A stretch of DNA of 64,000 nucleotides from contig CAZGAQ010000029.1 of NCBI GenBank assembly GCA_964523405.1, forward strand, positions 1-64,000, read 5' to 3'. This document shows, piece by piece, positions 25,758 to 33,439 of this stretch. Position 1 is the stretch's first letter; each line of letters begins with the position of its first letter. The stretch comes from CAZGAQ01 sp964523405. GTDB lineage: Bacteria > Planctomycetota > Phycisphaerae > UBA1845 > Fen-1342. The notes beneath the pieces were generated by a model. It saw nothing but the letters and a program-made list of their open reading frames with translations. It was not told the origin of the DNA and made no database searches. Both the position numbers and the translations under genes were made by a program.

Positions 25758-26965
25758 ACCTCGCCCAGACCATGCTGGTCCTCCGCATGTTCGCTCGCAT
25801 GGTGGGGCGCGCGCCGGCGCGGCATCTCTGGTACTTGCTCGGACGCATGCGCGACGAAAAGCCCCACCGTTTCGCCGGCCAGGTCCGCATCAACACCTTC
25901 TTCCCACCCTATCCCTCGCCCGCGTTCGATCGCTTCTGCCGGGCCGTCATCGCGCGGCAACGTGTGCCATACTCGACCTACCTCGCGGTCACCGGCCGCT
26001 GCCCCTTCTCCTGCGAGCATTGCAGCTATGCCGGCCGCTCCGCCACCGAGCTCGCGCGCGAACAACTCCTCGACGCGGTCGCCCAGATCAAGTCCCTCGG
26101 CACCTGCACCCTCGGCCTCACCGGCGGCGAACCCCTCCTCCGCCCCGACCTCGAAGACCTCATCCGCGCCGCCGGCCCCGAAATGGCCTGCATCCTCTTC
26201 ACCACCGGCCACGACCTCGACGCCGCGCGCGCGCAACGCCTCGCCGCCGCCGGCGTCGCCTGCGTCACGATCGGCGTCGAAAACGCCACCCCCGCCACCC
26301 ACGACCGCGTCCGCGGCGTCGCCGGCTCCTTCGCCCAGGCGCACTCCGCAGCCGCCGCCTGCCGCGCCGCCGGCCTCTATCTCGCCGTTTCCACCGTCGC
26401 GACCCGCCCCAAACTGGCAAACGGCGAGTTGGACCGCATCTACGCCCTCGCCGCCGAGTGGGGCGCCGGCGAAATGCGCATTCTGACCCCCGTGGCAACC
26501 GGCGCCTGGCGCGGCTGCGGCGCCAACCAGCTCGACCGCGCCGAGCGCCAGACCCTGATCGACTTCCACCGCCAACACAACCGCCGACCGCACGGACCGG
26601 CCGTCGCCTGCTTCGCCCATCTCGAGTCCGACGAGTTGTTCGGCTGCGGCGCCGGCTTCCACCATCTCTTCATCGACGCCGCCGGCCACGTCTGCCCCTG
26701 CGATCTCACGCCGCTCAGTTTCGGCAACCTGACGCGCGAACCGCTCGCCGACATCTGGCACCGCATGGCCGCGTACTTCCCCCGCCCACGCCGCGGCTGC
26801 CTGATGAACGCCCTGGCGGGCAAGCTGAGCGCGGCAGAGGGGTTGCCCGTGTGTCGGGCCGACAGCGAGCGCCTCTGCACCGCGTGCCCGCCGCAAGGCC
26901 CCCTCCCCGAAGGCTACCGCCGCCTCGTCGCGCCGACCGAGGGCTTCACGGCCCCACCACCATAA
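25754..26965 (+). CDS. Radical SAM protein with C-terminal SPASM-like region
   Basis: A 403-residue enzyme starting at the GTG at 25754, which overlaps the stop of the membrane gene before it. The radical SAM cluster motif is CPFSCEHC, followed by the glycine-rich GLTGGEPLLRPDL, VTIGVENATPATHDRVRG and a typical partial barrel. Residues about 290-390 hold several cysteines, including FGCGAGFHHLFIDAAGHVCPC, then FGNLTREPLADIWHRM and CTACPP, resembling a SPASM or twitch domain for extra Fe-S clusters. Such enzymes modify peptides, lipids or quinone-type compounds by radical chemistry. The substrate is not evident. Its 3' end overlaps that of a UbiA gene on the other strand by 20 bases. Confidence 0.85.
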   Translation: MNLAQTMLVLRMFARMVGRAPARHLWYLLGRMRDEKPHRFAGQVRINTFFPPYPSPAFDRFCRAVIARQRVPYSTYLAVTGRCPFSCEHCSYAGRSATELAREQLLDAVAQIKSLGTCTLGLTGGEPLLRPDLEDLIRAAGPEMACILFTTGHDLDAARAQRLAAAGVACVTIGVENATPATHDRVRGVAGSFAQAHSAAAACRAAGLYLAVSTVATRPKLANGELDRIYALAAEWGAGEMRILTPVATGAWRGCGANQLDRAERQTLIDFHRQHNRRPHGPAVACFAHLESDELFGCGAGFHHLFIDAAGHVCPCDLTPLSFGNLTREPLADIWHRMAAYFPRPRRGCLMNALAGKLSAAEGLPVCRADSERLCTACPPQGPLPEGYRRLVAPTEGFTAPPP

Positions 26966-27779
26966 TGTCCGCCAGCGCCGCCACCCCTACGAGCACAAAC
27001 TGCCCATACAGCGCCACCCGAGCCCGCGCCTGCGGCAGCCACGCCGCCACCAACCCCAGCACGATCGGCACCGGCACCAGTACCCGGTACACCCACCCGC
27101 ACCCCGCCACCGCCGGTCCCACCAGCGCCACCGCCCCCGCCACAATCACGACCCGCGCAACTGCGAGCGCCAACTCCGGCCGCCGGCAAATCCACGACGG
27201 CCGCGACGCCGCCAGCCGATCCCCCGCCACGTCGCGCAGGTCCTTCAAGGTCTCATACCCGAAGCTCGTCAGAAAGATCCACACCGGAAACAGGTACAGG
27301 CTCAACCCGCGCCCGCTCGTCGGCAGCCCCGCCTGCGCAAACGCCAGCGGATAGAAGCTCGTCATCAGCGCCGCGACCAGAACCTGCTTCCCCAATCCCA
27401 GTCGCTTCGAATTGACGTCATACAACACGACGGCCACCACCACGACCGCCAGCGCCACCTGAAACTGCCACCGGCACACCGACGCCACCGCCACACCCCC
27501 GACCAGCAGCACGACCGCCCACCACGCCGCGACCCCTGCCCGCGCTCGACCGGACGGTATCGGCCGGTGCGGCGCGTTCGTCGCGTCCGCACGCTGGTCG
27601 CAAACGTCGTTCAGCGCGTACCCGCCCGCGATCACCAGTGCCAGCGCCACCGTTGCCGCCGCCGTTACCGGCCCCTGCTCGCCAATCCGCTCACCGAGCG
27701 CATACCACAGCGTGAGCGTCAGAATCGACGCCATCGGCACGGCGTAATACAACCGGCACAGCCGCAGGAGCGCCATCAT
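26946..27779 (-). CDS. UbiA-family prenyltransferase
   Basis: A 277-residue membrane protein with eight or nine helices. Both aspartate-rich motifs of the UbiA superfamily are present: NDVCDQRADATNAPHRPIPSG in the second cytoplasmic loop and KDLRDVAGDRLA in the sixth. They bind the prenyl diphosphate through magnesium. Members prenylate aromatic rings (quinones), heme, chlorophyllide or glycerol phosphate; the closest pattern here (LPTSGRGLSLYLFPVW) does not settle the acceptor. Its ATG overlaps the stop of the upstream methyltransferase by four bases, so the two are an operon. The pair suggests a prenylated, methylated small molecule such as a quinone. Confidence 0.9.
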   Translation of the reverse strand: MMALLRLCRLYYAVPMASILTLTLWYALGERIGEQGPVTAAATVALALVIAGGYALNDVCDQRADATNAPHRPIPSGRARAGVAAWWAVVLLVGGVAVASVCRWQFQVALAVVVVAVVLYDVNSKRLGLGKQVLVAALMTSFYPLAFAQAGLPTSGRGLSLYLFPVWIFLTSFGYETLKDLRDVAGDRLAASRPSWICRRPELALAVARVVIVAGAVALVGPAVAGCGWVYRVLVPVPIVLGLVAAWLPQARARVALYGQFVLVGVAALADIMVVGP

Positions 27780-28639
27780 CGCTTCACCCCGACCGCCCCG
27801 AGGAATCGGTGCGTAATGGCAATCCCCTCCGGCCCGCGCCGCCGCTGCTCAAGTAGTTCGGCAAACCGGGCGAACACCGTCTCCCGCTCCTCCTCCGCGG
27901 CCGCAAACTCAAACCCCGCCGCCGCCCCCGTCGCGGTCAGCCGCGCAATCGCCGCCCGTCCGTCCGCCACGTGGTACGTGTGCGCCCCGCGCCACGCCGC
28001 CCGCACCGCCAGTCCATTCCACCGCATCAGCCCCGCCAGCGTCCCCGGCCCCGGCAGAAACCGCACGCGCATCACGTGCTGCAACGCCCCCGGGCGCTCC
28101 GCGAACGCACACATCGACGTCCACAGCACCCCCGCCAGCGAAAACAGCGAGTTGTCGACGATGCCCAGCCGCCCCCCCGGTCGCAGCACGCGCGCCGCCT
28201 CACGCACCACCGCCATCGGCGACGTATAGCCCAGACCCCACGCGCACGAGACGCAATCGACGCTGCGTGAGCGGCACGACCGCAGATACGCCGCCGCGTC
28301 GGCCTGCACAAAGGTGCACTCCGGGTGCGCCACGCGCGCAACGCGGAGCATGCCTGCCGAGGCGTCCACGCCGATGGTCGGTCCGCCGGTGCGTGCGGCC
28401 AGAGCGCCAGTGAAGAAGCCCGTGCCGCAGGTGAGGTCGATGCTCCGCGCCCCTGGGTCCGGTTCCAGTCGGTCCAGCAAGGCCCGCGCATGGCCCCGCA
28501 TATGCGTGGTCCAGGCCTCGTCATAGCCGGCGGCGACGCGATCGTAGCTGCACGCTACGAGTTTGTCAGTGCGGTTGGCGGGCGCGACCAGCAAGCGCAC
28601 CACACGGGCGGTGAAGGTGAGCCAGTCTCTTCGGGCCAT
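27776..28639 (-). CDS. SAM-dependent methyltransferase, UbiE-like
   Basis: A 287-residue class I methyltransferase. The start at 28639 (MARRDWLTF) is preferred; the longer frame upstream is low-complexity. It shows CSYDRVAAGYDEAWTTHMRGH at the N-terminal cap, motif I SIDLTCGTGFFTGALA, then IGVDASAGMLRVA and VLRPGGRLGIVDNS. This fits the UbiE/Coq5 and related quinone or small-molecule methyltransferases. It is coupled to the UbiA gene that follows. Twelve-base tandem repeats at 28665-28688 lie directly upstream and may be an operator. Confidence 0.83.
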   Translation of the reverse strand: MARRDWLTFTARVVRLLVAPANRTDKLVACSYDRVAAGYDEAWTTHMRGHARALLDRLEPDPGARSIDLTCGTGFFTGALAARTGGPTIGVDASAGMLRVARVAHPECTFVQADAAAYLRSCRSRSVDCVSCAWGLGYTSPMAVVREAARVLRPGGRLGIVDNSLFSLAGVLWTSMCAFAERPGALQHVMRVRFLPGPGTLAGLMRWNGLAVRAAWRGAHTYHVADGRAAIARLTATGAAAGFEFAAAEEERETVFARFAELLEQRRRGPEGIAITHRFLGAVGVKR

Positions 28640-28969
28640 GCGCGGCGGTTGCCCCAGGGTCGGCACGGTCCGTACGACGGTCCGTACGCGCGCATATTGT
28701 GGTCGCTCGGCGCCGGGTTTGCACGGGGGCACACGCGGGGAGGTGCGAGACGGCACGGGCAGATTGTCCGTCCGACGAGGAGTCGCGCGAATACGCGCCC
28801 CATGCGCGTTCCGGGAAGAAGCAGGCGGGGGGGGCGATGCCGGAATCGTCGTTGGCGGGCGGCGCTGGTGCGCAGGACGTTCAACGCCGATGCGGGCTGC
28901 ACGCAAGGTTGGCGATCTGTCCGACGCGGCGGTCCGGAGTCAAGATCGCTGCGGGTAGGGGCCCCAGCG
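28640..28969. other. Intergenic region upstream of the methyltransferase-ubiA pair
   Basis: 330 bases separate the methyltransferase start and the HAF-protein stop, both on the minus strand. No credible gene is seen. The only strong element is the 12-base tandem repeat next to the methyltransferase start. Clear promoter boxes are not visible. Confidence 0.5.
28665..28688. promoter_or_regulatory. Two perfect 12-base tandem repeats, possible operator
   Basis: ACGGTCCGTACG occurs twice back to back, and each copy contains the palindrome CGTACG. The pair lies 26 bases upstream of the methyltransferase start. The 12-base period would put both copies on roughly the same face of the helix. No regulator of this operon is known in the window, so the role is inferred from position only. 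Confidence 0.45.
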
Positions 28970-30097
28970 CTACTGGCGAGCGTTTTGCGAGCGTCCCCGG
29001 CCGCCCGCCCTACGGAGTGCCGCTACGCCGCTTGCGAGCACGAGCGCCAGTGCAGTTGGCTCTGGGATCTGGGCAACCCAGGCTTCCTGATAGCCGGCCG
29101 GATTGATGCCGGTGCCGACGATCGTGTTTCCGTCTGGGGTCACCGCATAGGCGCAAGTTAGTTCCCAGCCGCTCAGGTCGAGGCCCAATGTCCCGCTCAA
29201 GAAGTCCTGAAGTCGGCGCATCCCATGTGAATCATCCCACAGGAATGCCACGTTTCCATTTGAGCCCACAACAACTCGCCCATCGCCGGAGACGCCGTGC
29301 GCGACAACGCTGCCGTAGACCCCCAAGTCGCCAAGATCAGTCATGCCGCCGGCGCTCGTCCATCGGAAGGCGCGGTCTCCCAAGGCGGATGTCCACGCCA
29401 TCCCCACCACAGTACTGCCATCTGCTGAGACTGCAGTCGCCTCACTATATGGCTGGCCACCGGCTAGGAACCCCAGACCGACCATGCCGTCCGTGGCGGT
29501 CCAGCGGAACGCCTGCATACCAGTGGTGCAATTCGACCGTCCGACGATCACGGCACCATCGGCGGAGACTGCCGCCGCCTCGCTCCATTCGCCGCCGGAG
29601 AGGAACCCGAGTCCCTTCATGCCCTGGTTGGTCCAGCGGAAAGCCTCGGACATATCATTAGCGTTCGAGCTAGTGCCGACCACGATGGCACCGTCGGCTG
29701 AGACTCCGAACGCTTCGGCACCGTTACCCGCGAGGCTGCCAAGATCCCGCATCCCGTCGACCGCTGTCCAGCGAAAAGCGTGGGTGCTGTCTACCCACGC
29801 GCGGCCGACGACCACGCTGCCATCCTGCGAGCATGACCAGGCGCCGCTCTGGAAGATGTCACCGGGCAAGCAACCCAACCCGACCATGCCTTGCGCGGCG
29901 CTCCAGACATAAGCCTCGTCGCCGGCCGCCGAACTGGAGTCGCCCACGACGACAGAACCATCTCCAGAGACGCCGATGGCGCGACTCCAGCGGCTTCCAC
30001 CGCTCAAGTCACCGATCGCTCGAAATCCGGCCTCGGCGTTGGCTGAAGCAGTCGCGCTCAGAAGCAGCAATGGAAACAGGAACATCTTCGCAGTCAT
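28970..30097 (-). CDS. Secreted HAF-repeat protein with PEP-CTERM sorting signal
   Basis: A 375-residue exported protein. GGGAGG precedes the ATG at 30097. The signal peptide (FLFPLLLLSATASANA) is followed by about seven repeats of the HAF type, each near 45 residues: GFLSGGEWSEAAAVSADGAVIVGRS, then AFRWT, then GMxxLG. The end, IPEPTALALVLASGVAALRRAGGRGR, is a PEP-CTERM signal: the PEP motif, one helix and a basic tail. Such proteins are exported and handled by an exosortase, often in bacteria that make extracellular polymer. No exosortase gene is in the window. The repeats probably form a beta-propeller-like surface domain. The gene is separated from the methyltransferase gene by 330 bases. 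Confidence 0.85.
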   Translation of the reverse strand: MTAKMFLFPLLLLSATASANAEAGFRAIGDLSGGSRWSRAIGVSGDGSVVVGDSSSAAGDEAYVWSAAQGMVGLGCLPGDIFQSGAWSCSQDGSVVVGRAWVDSTHAFRWTAVDGMRDLGSLAGNGAEAFGVSADGAIVVGTSSNANDMSEAFRWTNQGMKGLGFLSGGEWSEAAAVSADGAVIVGRSNCTTGMQAFRWTATDGMVGLGFLAGGQPYSEATAVSADGSTVVGMAWTSALGDRAFRWTSAGGMTDLGDLGVYGSVVAHGVSGDGRVVVGSNGNVAFLWDDSHGMRRLQDFLSGTLGLDLSGWELTCAYAVTPDGNTIVGTGINPAGYQEAWVAQIPEPTALALVLASGVAALRRAGGRGRSQNARQ

Positions 30098-30401
30098 GGA
30101 ATTCGTACCTCCCGCCCTCCTCGGACAAGATCGCGACTGACAGCCTTGCGCCGTCGCATAACCGGAACCTCCCATGGCGATCATTGTACGGTCAAGAGTA
30201 GCCGGACTGCAAGCGATCCGTCAGCGCCGACCCCAGGCGTCGACGTTACAGCCGGGGGGGCAGGCGCTGCATTTCGCGCCGTGGAGTGCGGCGGGGGCTA
30301 TCAGTGCGGCACGCGTGCTCGTTATACTGGTGCTGGACATTGTCTTTTATCGCGGAGAGGTGACCCCGAGATGTTTGTTCGCCGCACATGAGTGAACACC
30401 C

Positions 30402-30420
30402 GGACCCTGGTTCAGGGTCC
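30402..30420. terminator. Compact hairpin
   Basis: GGACCCTG-GTT-CAGGGTCC, eight perfect pairs with a three-base loop. There is no T-run on either side, so it may be a factor-dependent stop, a leader hairpin or a regulatory site. It lies 200 bases before the yedE-like gene. Confidence 0.4.
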
Positions 30421-30603
30421 ATGCGAGCGCGAGCTTGGTATCGCCGTCGGTGCGCGCGCACCCGGCCCCATCTGCTCTGCGCGTTAGCTCCGCACGCCCA
30501 TCACGTTCTCCCCACTAAATCCCTAGCACACTGTCCGGCGCCGCCGCGCGCTTGCGCGCCGCGCGGGACATTTCCACGTCGGCCGCGTTTTCATACCCTT
30601 CAC

Positions 30604-30612
30604 AAAGGAGGT
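30604..30612 (+). promoter_or_regulatory. Full-length Shine-Dalgarno setting a GTG start
   Basis: AAAGGAGGT, complementary to the complete anti-Shine-Dalgarno sequence, ends seven bases before the GTG at 30620. It fixes the start of the yedE-like gene and is stronger than most sites in this window. Confidence 0.8.
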
Positions 30613-30619
30613 CGCGATC

Positions 30620-31732
30620 GTGAACTTCAAGCCGGGTCTTTTCGCCACGCATGTCGGCATCATCGTTGTCGGATTGGTGCTCGGCGCGCTGGCCGTCACG
30701 CTGCAGAAGCAGGGCAATCCGCAGAACATGGGCATCTGCGTCGCGTGCTTCACACGCGACATCGCCGGCGCCTTGGGGCTGCACCGCGCGGCCGTCGTGC
30801 AATACCTGCGGCCGGAGATTCCAGCGTTGTGCCTGGGGGCGCTCGTGGCGGCGCTGGTGTTCGGCGAGTTCCGTCCGCGGACAGGGTCGGCGCCGGCCGT
30901 GCGCTTCCTGTTGGGGATGACGGCGGCGATCGGGGCATTGATCTTTCTCGGCTGCCCGTGGCGGGCGATGCTGCGGCTGGCCGGGGGGGATTGGAACGCG
31001 CTCGTTGGCCTCGGCGGCCTGATCGTCGGCATCGGCGTGGGAGTCGGATTCCTGCGCTGGGGCTTCAGCCTGGGGCGGTCATACCCGGCGCGGCCGCTGG
31101 CGGGACTCGCGATGCCGTTCATCATGATTGTGCTGTTGGTGCTGGCGATTCTGTACCCGCACTTCGGGGACAACGCGGCGCTGTTCCGCAGCGAGAAAGG
31201 GCCGGGGTCGCAGGCGGCGCCGGTGCTGATCGCGATCGGCATCGGGCTGGTGATCGGTTTTCTGGCCCAGCGGACGCGCTTCTGCACGGTGGGCGGCTTC
31301 CGCGACGCGCTGCTGATGCGGGACTTTCATCTGCTGGGCGGCGTGGTGGCGTTCGCAGTGGCCGCATTTGTGATGAACTACTTCGTGTATGGGCAATTCC
31401 ATCCGGGGTTCATGATGACGGATGCGGCCGGCAAGGCGACGTCACAGCCGGCGGCGCACACGGTGCACTGGCTGAACTTTGCGGGCATGGTGCTGGCGGG
31501 GCTGTCGTTCACGCTGGCCGGCGGGTGTCCGGGGCGGCAGGTGTTCCTGGCGGGCGAGGGGGACGGCGACGCGGCCGTGTTTGTGCTGGGGATGCTGACG
31601 GGGACCGCGGTGGCGCACAATTTCCTGCTAGTGGGCAGTGCGCCGCTGGCGCCGCATGCGGCAGTAATCGGGCTGGTGGTTGTGGCCGTGATCGGGATTC
31701 TGGGGCGCGAGAGACTGGCTTTGGCGAGGTGA
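30620..31732 (+). CDS. yedE: YedE-like membrane protein, putative selenium-compound transporter
   Basis: A 370-residue membrane protein with about ten helices. It belongs to the YeeE/YedE family, in the subgroup associated with selenium metabolism. The family markers are present: GNPQNMGICVACFTRDIAG near the N-terminus, FLGCPWRAMLRLAGGDWNA, TRFCTVGGFRDALLMRDFHLL and FTLAGGCPGRQVFLAGEGDGDA. The Cys residues in CVACF, LGCPW, RFC and GGCPG line the path used for thiosulfate in YeeE and presumably for selenium species here. It opens a four-gene plus-strand operon (TusA/YedF-like, class V lyase, DUF3343). It may import or export selenium compounds; the substrate has not been shown for the family. 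Confidence 0.85.
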   Translation: MNFKPGLFATHVGIIVVGLVLGALAVTLQKQGNPQNMGICVACFTRDIAGALGLHRAAVVQYLRPEIPALCLGALVAALVFGEFRPRTGSAPAVRFLLGMTAAIGALIFLGCPWRAMLRLAGGDWNALVGLGGLIVGIGVGVGFLRWGFSLGRSYPARPLAGLAMPFIMIVLLVLAILYPHFGDNAALFRSEKGPGSQAAPVLIAIGIGLVIGFLAQRTRFCTVGGFRDALLMRDFHLLGGVVAFAVAAFVMNYFVYGQFHPGFMMTDAAGKATSQPAAHTVHWLNFAGMVLAGLSFTLAGGCPGRQVFLAGEGDGDAAVFVLGMLTGTAVAHNFLLVGSAPLAPHAAVIGLVVVAVIGILGRERLALAR

Positions 31733-31736
31733 ACCC

Positions 31737-31949
31737 ATGGCGGCGAAGGTCGATGCACGCGGGCTGTCGTGTCCGCAACCCGCACTGCTGACGCGGCAGG
31801 CGCTGCAGAGTGCGGCGGGCGGCGAAGTGGTGGTGCTGGTGGACAGCATGACGCAAGTGAACAACTGCACGCGGGCCGCCGAGGCGCTCGGCTGGCAGGT
31901 GACATGCGTGGCGCGGGGGGGCGAGTTTGAGTTGACGTTGCGAAAGTAG
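31737..31949 (+). CDS. yedF: TusA/YedF-like sulfur or selenium carrier protein
   Basis: A 70-residue single-domain SirA/TusA-fold protein. The active-site cysteine lies in the family N-terminal motif DARGLSCPQPALLTRQAL. The rest follows the beta-alpha-beta-alpha-beta order (VVVLVDSMTQVNNCTRAAEALGW). TusA relays persulfide sulfur between proteins; YedF-like members beside YedE and DUF3343 are linked to selenium handling. It starts four bases after the yedE stop. The C-terminal YedF extension of fused forms is absent, and a separate DUF3343 gene lies at the end of this operon. Confidence 0.85.
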   Translation: MAAKVDARGLSCPQPALLTRQALQSAAGGEVVVLVDSMTQVNNCTRAAEALGWQVTCVARGGEFELTLRK

Positions 31950-31968
31950 TCACCCGGGAGCGGTGAGC

Positions 31969-33129
31969 ATGATCTACCTGGATAACGCGGCCACGTCGTG
32001 GCCCAAGCCGGATGGCGTGCTGGAAGCGATGACCCACGCGCTGCGCGATGTCGGGGCCAGCCCCGGGCGCAGCGGGCACCGCCTGGCGCGCGAGGCCGAG
32101 CGCCTGCGCTTCACGGCGCGCGAGGCGATCGCGGAGTTGTTCGGTGCGCCGAGCCCGCTCAAGGTCGTATTCACGGCCAACGCGACGGCGGCCCTGAACT
32201 TGGCGCTGCTGGGCCTGCTGGAGCCCGGGGCCCACGTGCTGGCCAGCGGCATGGAGCACAATGCCGTGCTGCGGCCGCTGCGGGCGCTGGAGCAGCGCGG
32301 CGTGGCCATCGACCTGCTGCCGTGCGGACCGGACGGCACGGTCGACGTGACGAGCATCGACGCACTCGTGCGGCCACAGACGCGGCTGATCGTGGTGGCG
32401 CACATCTCGAACGTGTGCGGCGTCGTGCAGCCGATCCGGGAGATCGGGGCGGCCGCCCACCGGCACGGAATTCCGTTCCTCGTGGATGCGGCGCAGAGCG
32501 CGGGCTGCTGGCCGATCAACTTCGCTGAGGATCACATCGACCTGCTGGCGTTCACGGGACACAAAGGCCTGCTCGGGCCGAGCGGCACGGGCGGGCTCGT
32601 GTTCGCGGACACGTTTGACATCGAACGTCTGCCGCCGCTGGTGCGCGGCGGGACGGGCAGCCGGTCCGAGCAGGAGCTGCAGCCCGATCTGCTGCCGGAC
32701 AAGTACGAGGCGGGCACGCCGAACCTGCCGGGGCTGGCGGGACTGGCGGCGGGCGTGCAGTACGTGCTGGCCCGCGGTGTGACGGCGATCCGGGCGCACA
32801 AGCAAGTGCTGATTCAGCAGCTATTAGACGGGCTGCGCGCGATTGAGGGCGTGCGGCTCTACGGCCCGGGCGACGTGCTGCGGCAGGGGGCGGCGGTGTC
32901 GTTCACGCTGGCAGGGCGCGAAGTCTCGGACGTGGCCGGTGTACTGGATGAGCGGTTCGGGATTCTGTGCCGGCCGGGACTGCATTGCGCGCCGCGGGCG
33001 CACCGGACGCTGGGGACATGGCCGAAGGGGACGGTGCGGCTGGCGCCAGGGATCTTCACGCAGGCGGCGGAGATTGAGGCGGCGCTGGACGCGGTGCGGC
33101 AGGTGGCGCAGGATGGGAGGCATGGGTGA
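31969..33129 (+). CDS. Class V aminotransferase-fold cysteine desulfurase / selenocysteine lyase
   Basis: A 386-residue PLP enzyme of the NifS/CsdA type. The ATG at 31969 has GGGAG eight bases upstream; an overlapping GTG at 31963 is too close to that signal. Landmarks are YLDNAATSWPKPDGVLEAM, the His in ASGMEHNAVLRPL, VDAAQSAG and the PLP lysine in AFTGHKGLLGPSGTGGL. The C-terminal region includes GILCRPGLHCAPRAH with the catalytic cysteine. This fits the subfamily that accompanies YedE/YedF/DUF3343 and probably releases selenium from selenocysteine or sulfur from cysteine for the carrier protein encoded next to it. It ends inside the DUF3343 gene by eight bases. Confidence 0.85.
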   Translation: MIYLDNAATSWPKPDGVLEAMTHALRDVGASPGRSGHRLAREAERLRFTAREAIAELFGAPSPLKVVFTANATAALNLALLGLLEPGAHVLASGMEHNAVLRPLRALEQRGVAIDLLPCGPDGTVDVTSIDALVRPQTRLIVVAHISNVCGVVQPIREIGAAAHRHGIPFLVDAAQSAGCWPINFAEDHIDLLAFTGHKGLLGPSGTGGLVFADTFDIERLPPLVRGGTGSRSEQELQPDLLPDKYEAGTPNLPGLAGLAAGVQYVLARGVTAIRAHKQVLIQQLLDGLRAIEGVRLYGPGDVLRQGAAVSFTLAGREVSDVAGVLDERFGILCRPGLHCAPRAHRTLGTWPKGTVRLAPGIFTQAAEIEAALDAVRQVAQDGRHG

Positions 33130-33349
33130 GTACGCGGTGATCCTGGTGCACAGCACGAGTCACGCGGTGTTCGGCGAACGGGTGCTGAAGCGTGCGGGTC
33201 TGGAGGTGAAGCTGATCCCGACGCCGCGGCACCTGAGCAGCGACTGCGGGTCGGCATTGCGGATTGCGGCCGGCTCGCGCGCAGCGGTGGAGGCAGCGCT
33301 GGCGGCGGCGGGGGTGCCGTATGACCGGGTCGTGGCGGGGGCGGGGTAG
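33122..33349 (+). CDS. DUF3343 small protein of the selenium cassette
   Basis: A 75-residue protein starting at the ATG at 33122, overlapping the lyase gene by eight bases. The sequence YAVILVHSTSHAVFGERVLKRAGLEVKLIPTPRHLSSDCGSALRI matches the DUF3343 pattern, including the conserved SSDCG cysteine that may take part in selenium or sulfur transfer. DUF3343 proteins occur almost only beside YedE/YedF and selenium-dependent enzymes. It is the last gene of the operon. Confidence 0.82.
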   Translation: MGEYAVILVHSTSHAVFGERVLKRAGLEVKLIPTPRHLSSDCGSALRIAAGSRAAVEAALAAAGVPYDRVVAGAG

Positions 33350-33439
33350 GTGGCGCGCACAGTGGCCCTGATTGAGTATTACCGGGCCCTGGGCGGGCGG
33401 CCTGCAGCGCAATCAGGTCGAGAGGATCGTGGCCGCCCA

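Larger units (their letters stand above)
30098..30619. other. Divergent intergenic region
   Basis: About 520 bases between the HAF-repeat gene and the selenium cassette. It includes a compact hairpin at 30402-30420 and a textbook ribosome-binding site for the next gene. I see no credible gene or paired promoter boxes elsewhere. Confidence 0.5.
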
